The notes beneath the pieces are model-generated. The model ran no database searches and was not told the origin of the DNA. It was given only the letters and a program-made list of their open reading frames with translations. The position numbers and the translations under genes were made by a program. Below are positions 50,501 through 59,500 of a stretch of 64,000 bases of DNA, piece by piece. This DNA is from Cymbidium sinense (taxonomy: Eukaryota > Streptophyta > Magnoliopsida > Asparagales > Orchidaceae), in assembly GCA_021442155.1 (NCBI GenBank), contig CM038232.1, forward strand, positions 61,101,436 to 61,165,435. The letters run 5' to 3'. How positions within the stretch are numbered: the first letter of the stretch is position 1; every line of letters starts with the position of its first letter.

Positions 50501-53500
50501 TGCCATGCCCCAGAGTGTGTGTGTGAGGTGCCTTCCTCGTCACTGAGCCTTATGTTAACTAATCGAGAGAGAAAAGGAGAAGAGAGACTTTGGGGAACCT
50601 ATATATATATATGAGAGGGGAGTGTTTATGATTCCGACAAGTGACTGCTAGGCTCCAATCTTAAAGAGGAAAGGAGGTAATAATATATATGTATATTTAT
50701 TTAAAATGAAATTTTGATTCTATTATTACTTCAATTATGATTTAGGATGTTAAAAGTTTAATAAGAAATTTAATTGGAAATGTTTATTTCATTTATCTTA
50801 TAAATTTATAATGACATCTATATTCTTAATATATTTTAAATGTAATTTTATTTTATAATAGAAGAAGCAAGAGGTGATGAAATTTACTTATTAAAATTAT
50901 ATGTTTGATTTTCTATGTAAAAAAAATTATCTTAAATTAAATGAAATACAATGATGTAAACTCATAATCGTAAAAATTTATGAAAACATAATTAATGCTA
51001 ATTTTCACAACTTCTAATTAAAATTTAGAATTTATGTTAGATTAGTGAGAAAAATAAATTAATTTAAGTAATTAATTGGAAAATTAAGAGGAAAATAGAT
51101 GGAGCATTTTACAAAGATTATGTTACATGCATAATAGTAAATCCATAAATTTAATTTAATAATGAATAAAATAAATTTGATGATTGATAAAGAATTAAGT
51201 AAATTAAGAAATTTTAGATAAATAGTGATTATCTAAATAAGAATGAAAATTAATTAGAAAATTTAATGTCCCTAATGAATTAGTAAGATTATAAATTTAT
51301 CATAAGAGAGTTATGTTTCAATAATAATACACCAGATAGGGTATGAGTATTGATCGAGTTAGTGTTTAATTATGAACTTAAGAAGAAGAAGTAAAGAGAT
51401 TCAAGAAAGCTTCAAACTAAAATGGGTAATTATTTCTTATATTTACAGAAGTTTTATTTATTTGTGATTTAAACGATTTATACGATGACTTTTTCGATCA
51501 GAATTATGATTGATTTTGCCTTTCTTCATATGAATTAATGCCGAATGCTAAATCATATCTGAGGTCATTTCACATAATTAACTGATTTATTGTTATGAAT
51601 TAATACGATGATAAATTGTCAGTTATGAATCAGACAAGAGTTTCATCACGCCTTATAATACCTGACGAATATACCCGTGCACAAAAAAAAAAAAAAATGG
51701 TATATGAAAATGGTTACTTATCCTTTAGATAAGTTATGGAAAAAGTTTTCTTATGAAAAAAATTTTAAACGATGACTCCTGAGACGGGTGATAAATTAAA
51801 AATAAAGTTCCTAATAAATGTTCATTTGTACATACCTCATATATGTTTGACTGTTTGAGCAATATTTTTTTATGTACATGTTATAACAAAACATGTCATG
51901 CATACTATTTCTATTTTCTTATTTTACTATAGTGTAAAAGCATAATTCACCCACTGAATTTTATTCAATTGCACATTGTTTATATTTTTTTCAGGTAACC
52001 TCCTTAACTAAATAGAGAATAGAAGGGAGCATTATATCTACCGTCGTAAAGGAACTTCAAGAGATATATTTTGTGGTGATTTGTATGTGTGTGGACTAAT
52101 GAATTTACAACTTTAATGTTTAAGTGAAACAATCCACCAATAACATGCATATGTGTTTAATCTCTAGGTATTAAGCCTACGAAATGCATATTTATTTTCA
52201 AAATGATTATCATTTCGTAAAGAAGTTTATGGGTCTTTCAAGGCGAAATGGGCTTCGAATACCTTTGATATCGAACTTGTGCAGCTTCCTCGGACACTAA
52301 ATTTATGCATTCATCATAGTGTCAGGGTCCATACAGGTGTTTAAATCATATAAAAGGCATTTGATACAAGTATTTTTATTCAAGATATCATTAGGAATAT
52401 TAAAGTATTTGAGTTTGTCTATAATTTTGAGGTTTATATTGAATTATCTCCTTTAAATCTTCTGCACATATGCTAGTATGGTGAATGTGAGTATGTACTC
52501 ATCTTGAAATTCGTGAAAGCACTCTACTCATTCATTTAGAAGCTTGTATAGATTTTGAAGCATTTGAATGAGATATAGGATCGATTCAAAGTTAATTTAA
52601 TATATAATCTTTTTTATCCGAACACTTATGTATATCTCAAGGGCATAGACTTAGATGTATTATTTATCTTATGACACATGTGTTTCTCGTTCAGACACTT
52701 ACATGAAGCATAAAGCATTACATATATGGAGCTCACTTCATTAGAGTATTTGCAAATCCATCAAAACACTTAGATTAAATGATAACACTTAGTGAAGTAA
52801 CATCCACCTAAGGTCATCTAGCGAGTGTGAATGTGTGATGGATTCCTATTCATATGCCTAGACTATCATTTTAGCCCAAACATACTTAGACTTTGAATAT
52901 TCAGAGTGACTAATTTATGTTGTTGATGAGTTTCCAAGTTCATAATCGTTCCACTGAATTTCTTAAGTCTTCTAAGTGTGATAAGATGACACTTTCATGT
53001 CCATTAGCAAGTGAGTTTGTTTCGACCTCACTAATAAGTGACCCATCCAGCCTAGCGTAGCTTACTTCAGCTACCATTTGAACATCAATCTCGTTAGGAA
53101 GGTGGTCCTTCAATCTACTAGACCCTTAGTCGATCTAATGTATGCTGTAGGCCTCATTCATATTTGACTTCAACCTTTAGAACGTTTCATGGCATAGTGT
53201 ATTCCAATTTCTTATTCATTCCAATATTTTGCTTGGATTGGATAGACATTTATTTTGTTGTAGATTACTGTTAGTCAGATGATTGTAAGTACAATCTTGT
53301 CTTGACAACTTAGTATATTGTACTTAATTCAATTATTGATCTTATTACTTGTTTAAGCTTCAAATATTGTTCTTTAACTATTTCATTTTCATTAATTATC
53401 AATCTATATTTTGATAAAATTTCGACCTCTCGTCCCCCGTGATAGATCGTGAGTCCCTACCTACCCATGCTACAAAGAGCGTGATGAGTAGATAAAACTA

Positions 53501-56500
53501 GCTAAGTCTTCATTTTCCCTACCACGCTATAAAGAGTGTGTATAAGTTACCTGCACAAAACAGAAATTATATAATTTTTCTCGCCGCGTTACAATGAGCA
53601 TAGGCTTACCATTGCATGAGTGTTTACTAGTTTCTATTGCCAAAAGAGCACATATGGGTTCCGCTCGTTACACCAAACGCATCGCATACAGGATTTTAGG
53701 AGCATTTAAAATTGAGCATTTTATACCTTCAACTACTTATGTTGAAAATCAAGTATGTCCAACAGCAAAATTGTGATAAGACTTATGCAGAAATTGTATA
53801 ATCCTTGATAGAGTCATACAAATGACACATTACTACTCTTAAAGAATCTATAACTCCATCTCTCTTTCATTCACTTGAGTGGACATAAGAGGGAAGGCTG
53901 AAAACAGAGATACAAGCAGGGTACTAAATGGAGGCTAGTGAGGGAGGAATCGTGATGTTTGGTAACAAGATTTAGGCCAACTTTAACATGAGCCCAAACA
54001 ATATTTTCTAAAGTGTACCACTTTACCTGCGATATTCAGAAGAACGATGATGAGCAGGAGATGGGACGGGTGCTGGCTTCGCTGGAAAGAACTCTTAGGT
54101 TCGACGGTGCTACAGTACTGACTGGAGTGGGAGGAACAATCGACGGGCACTTCATCCCTTGCTCGATCGGGAGAACGAACTAAAGAAAAAGGGGGAGTTG
54201 CGGCGCTGAGACGGATTAGGATCGACTGCCGGTTGCTTGTTCAAACGGGTAAATGGAGACGAGACGAAAGGATGAAGGCCCGTTCGGCCTTCGATCTCGA
54301 GAAGAAGGACGCCAATGAGAGGAATTCTGGCACGTAGGGGTATCGGCAAAGGAATAAAAGAGTTAGGTTTAGGTGTTAGGGGTATTTATAAAGCCTATGT
54401 TTATTTAAATTAAAATCAACCCTAATTTTAATTTTTGCGATGACATTATTATAATAATTAATATATATGTCAATTTTAGGTTATTTCGATGTTCTAGACG
54501 CAACGACGCAGTCTGTTTCACGATCAGAGTTCAAAAAATACATATTATCACTTCCAATGACTTGACATTCATGTAGGCTCGTCTGAATCGAGTGTGGACA
54601 ATCTCATTTGATAGGTTTTGACGTTTTGACGCTAACGGCGCGATCAATTTCGCGAAACGTAGGTCGTTTGGGCATCGTCGCAGCCTCCCGACTCCGATAT
54701 ACGTGTAGGCGCGTCAACGGCTCTCTTTCTTGATCGATCGACCGTCGGATTATGCAAGATGTATATTTTGATCAATTCTGACATTTTGGACGCGATGACA
54801 AAGTCCGTTCGTCGATCGGATATCATTTCGACCAATTTCGATGACATCCAGTGTATTTTAGCTTTGATTTACATGATATTGCATATGAAGTCTATCGAAT
54901 TTGTCTTGTGAGCTCGACTCGACTTATGTAGCATACATGGAGGTCAACAAGCTCTTCTTGTGAGAATGGGGAGAGGGGGGTTCGACTCTTCTTCACACGA
55001 TAGCAGAGGAAAAGTGGGTCGGCTCGATTGCTCCACTCGATGAGAGGCAATGGCTAGGGTTTTTTCACGCAAGAGAGGGAGGAACTGTAGCAGCAATGGA
55101 ATCGACCCAGAGCAAGAAAGGGATTGCCTAAGGTCACAAGAGAGATGTTCTTGCTGTTTTCTCCTTGATTTCTCTAGCTCTCTCATTTTCTCTCGCTCGA
55201 ATTAGTCTATCAGTAGGTTCAACCGACACTCCTTCCTCTTATAAGAGGTCAACCGTAACCACTCCCGCAATTGTTCTCACTCACGTTGTAGGAAGCGATA
55301 GTTATGGTTTCCAAATTGCCCCTTTTTTTTTGACAACGCACAAATAAAAGAATATAAATAGAAAAAAAAGTTTTACGAAGAGAAACCCCCTTCCTTTTCT
55401 TCGTTTTTTTTTATTTCAACACAAAAAGAAACAGATAGAAAATAAGTTTTATGAGAGAAACCTTATGATACAACTCACAATTCTACACCAAAATTTTTCT
55501 TAGTTCATGCTTTGAATATAATCAAGATTGGCCTCAACATAGTAACCCCCTAGCATAAAAAATTTTAGGTTTAGTTGATAGTATTCAAGTCAACTTTGTG
55601 TTAGCATTTAAGAGACCAAAAAAATTTGAGTTGTGCTCAATCAAATTTGGGTAACAAGTAAACCCAAACTTAATTGATATGATGATACAACTAACCACTT
55701 TGTTGAGTAGCATTTGTCCTTAATCTCAATATTGAAGGTCTAAGGTTCAAATTTTACCCAAAAAAATAAACATTTAATGAGAGAATTCTACATTCAAAGA
55801 GAAACTAGAATCAATTAGTAAATTTGTATTATTTTTTGTAGTTAGCCTGTACAAATCTATCATTGTATCCTTTTTGTGTTGTGTTGTCACTAGCTCAACA
55901 AAGCTTGACTGCTTATAGGTTGAGTCGGAGTTTAATCAAGAAAATTTCAGGTTGAGATTTTCAACCAGTTTAATAATTAGGTAAGGTCCAAATTATGTCT
56001 TCATTCAGATCAGGTCCTTTTTGGATTAAAAATAAACCTGAACTAAGAACCCAAATCGAAAGAGCTGATGGAAAACAAAAATAAGCCATACCAATGCTAG
56101 TTTTGAACAATAAAATAAGATCATATCAAGCTTAAGGTAGCTAAAATGATAGAGATAATGAGTGGCTAAAGAAATTCCATTTGAGGATAGAATTAGTAAT
56201 TTAGCAAGATATAGCAATTAAAAATGATAAATAAGAACGCACTGCAAAATTCTTAAGGACATCAAAATAAAGTTTTATAACAAATATGGCATGATTCAAT
56301 TGAATTTTCAAAAATTCCAACCATCCAATATGACTAATTATCATATAAAAGAATAGGCAAACCACCCAAGGTTGCTTCTTTAAATTATGTAATCTCCAAC
56401 TTCTTTAAAGTAATAGCCGCTTCTATAGAAGAAAGATAAATCTTAAACAAAAGGTTTAGCATCTACAACCAAGTACCTCCTAGAAGATAAGTAAATCTTC

Positions 56501-59500
56501 AGACAAGAAAAGGTGAAGATTGTGGTAGACTTTTAACTTCAGGTTTCAAGAAGAGTAGAATCTCGTGTACAAAAAGATTAAAATTAATGAAAATAAGAGA
56601 TGAATGAAAGTAAGGAGATGGTACGAATAAATAGATTTCCCAACTACTCCAAACATATAGAAGAAAGAAAAGTGTTCGAGATTTCAAGCAGAGAATATAT
56701 ACTTAAATTCCAAATGAGTATAATTTTAGACAGCAAGAACTGAGAAAATAAAGAAACTGATGAAGAATAAAAAGTTAATAATAGTTTGCTCTGCAAGCTT
56801 AGATCCATTATAAAAGCTTCTCTAAATAGCCCATTTATTACTTACTTCTTGCAGAAAATCATAATGGTTTTGCATCTAAAGAGTACAATAATTAAAGAGG
56901 TAAGTAGACAAATCACAGAAATAAGATGAGACTTTTTGGAAGAAGACGGACAATAAATTATGAAAGGCAGCTTGAGCCAAAATGTAGCAGGAAAAAAATT
57001 TCTTTGTAAATTGGAGTGTCTGCAAATATAACAACCAAGTCTCAGAGTCTCCTTACCAAGAACAGAGCATGGATGCTAAGTACTAAAAGTGCTAGTTATT
57101 GCAGAGCAGTTTCCATGTGATTAGCGATGAGAACAATGTGATCACCATCAAAAAAAGTAAATTTTGGTTGTTTGCATTCATTAATAAGAGAGTTGTTGTG
57201 TTGGTTACAACAAAGAGAATATCATTCTACCAAGAGGACCCAAGCTGCCAAGTGGAAAATTTCTTCCAGAGAAGACACAGTATCTTGAAAGAAGCAATTG
57301 CATTAAAAATGTCTGCAGCACTTGGAAGACTATTAAGTCTAGAGATAATATTAGACAAAGTATGCTCACCAAATGCTTTATCTGAGTGACAGCATAGGGC
57401 TCCAATTTGATCTTGAAAATTAGGATTTAAAACATACCCCCTTCATTTCAAAAGCTTGTAAGTAGGTACAAGGTTTCAAAATGCAGCACATGTCATTCAA
57501 CATCTTCGCATCCTCCTTACTCATTAGGAACTTTGAACTTTCGATGATAATTCATGAACATCACAGTGAATTCCTACACCATAATGTGCAATGATGTTTG
57601 ACAATTGAGTCCTTCCATCTAATGGAGGTGAAAAGGGAGAAGTTGGATGAGACTCCAATGGATTTTGAGAACACCACGAATGTTATATATGTGAATGCAA
57701 TGGAGTAACAAGAGGTGAACAAAGACCTAGTGGTCATTAAGTTGACTAGTCTAGAAGAAGATGCTTACAATGTAGCGCAAAAGATGCAGTGAGAATAGAA
57801 ATCTCCAGATAAAAGGTGTCAATAAAGAGGCCAATAATAAGAGAGCGGAGAAAAAGCCATCAACATGCCGTCTAATGGGCGCATGCAACAAGGAGCTAGA
57901 GAATTCTACAATAAAGTTGTTATGGTCACCAGTTGAAAAGTGCTCGGTAAGGACAAAAACTACATTAATAAATCAAACTAGACGAGAGGAAAAGAAACAA
58001 AAAACATCAACAATAACCAGCTCACTGCGGAGCTAATGGAAGAAGAGACCTATTGGTGTGATAGGATAAGTCATTGGAAAAGGTCTAAGTGGAGGATTTC
58101 TAGTGAAGTAAAAAGAGGTTGACAGCATGAATTGTCAAGAGCTTCAGTGGAGTACCAAAAACTTGTTGACTGGGTGTTCCTTTTAAATGAAGAGCTAGAT
58201 AACATGGGCATGAAGGGGTTGGCTCACATGGTAAAGAATATGAACAAACGCTTGAAAAGAAAGATGATGATCAACTACAGGTTGGGTAAGGAGAAATCAT
58301 ATGGTTGTGCTTTAGACATAAAGCAAAAGAACCAAAGGAAAGGAGGAAACCTCTCAAGTAGAACCAGTAGAGGTGCAGCCAACTGGCCTGATCATTCCCC
58401 CATGCATATTGGATTAGACATAATCAGTAGAACATATTGGAATAGACATAATGCCAAAGGAAAAGAGGAAACCTCTCAAGTGGATCCAGTAGAGGTGCAG
58501 CCAACTGGCCTGATCGTTCCCCCATGCAAGGTTCTTAAAATTTATTAAGAGAAGAGAATCCACTTCTTTCTCTCTCCTTGATCAAGTGGAGAGAAAACTA
58601 CCTTTTGATATGGGAGAGATCTACCATTGGCTCGAGACCTAGAACACGGAAGCAGAGTACAATCAAAAGTAGTATAATAATGTGGTGTCAAAGATCTTTG
58701 TTGTTGAGAAGAAGCTTAAAGAGTTTCTGATGATGATCGAAAGCTGCCTAGCCAAGGTTAATGAGATTTAGAGATCTTTGTTCCCTACCAATCAGATTAA
58801 ATTCAATTTTTGGATAAGAATGAAGGATGTGTATGTCAAGCTGAGGATAATCATGATATTAAGGCTAGGACATCTAAAGGGCACTGCTTTAAACAATCCT
58901 GACTTCTTGGAGATGTTTCTAAATAGATCCAACAAATTTGACATTTGATGATGAGGTTTAACACAACTCTACAATTGAGGAGCCACCATGTCAACAAGAA
59001 AAGCACAAATACCCTTGCCAAGATTAGGAAACCTATCATAGGATTGGGCAAAGAGAGAAATCTATTATAAATTTTAATGTGTCTTGATCCACCATTGGCT
59101 CGAGACCTAGAACATGGAAGTGGAGTACAATCAAAAGCAGTATGATAATGTGGTGTCGAAGATCTTTGTTGTTGAGAAGAAGCTTAAAGAGTTTTTGACC
59201 ATGATCGAAAGCTGCCTAGGCAAGGTTAATAAGATTTAGAGATCTTTGTTCCCTACCAATCAGATTAAATTCAATTTTTGGATAAGAATGAAGGATGTGT
59301 ATGTCAAGCTGCGGATAATCATGATAATAAGGCTAGGACATCTAAAAGGGCAGTGCTTTAAACAATCCTGACTTCTTGGCAATGTGTCTAAATAGATCCA
59401 ACAAATTTGACATTTGATGATGAGGTTTAACACAACTCTACAATTGAGGAGCCACCATGTCAGCAAGAAAAGCACAAATACTCTTCCCAAGATTAGGAAA

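Noticed and set aside
54152..55186. GC-richer frames resembling a host gene
   Set aside because: Frames are short, repeated leader-like blocks with no recognisable domain; LTR-type DNA is more likely.
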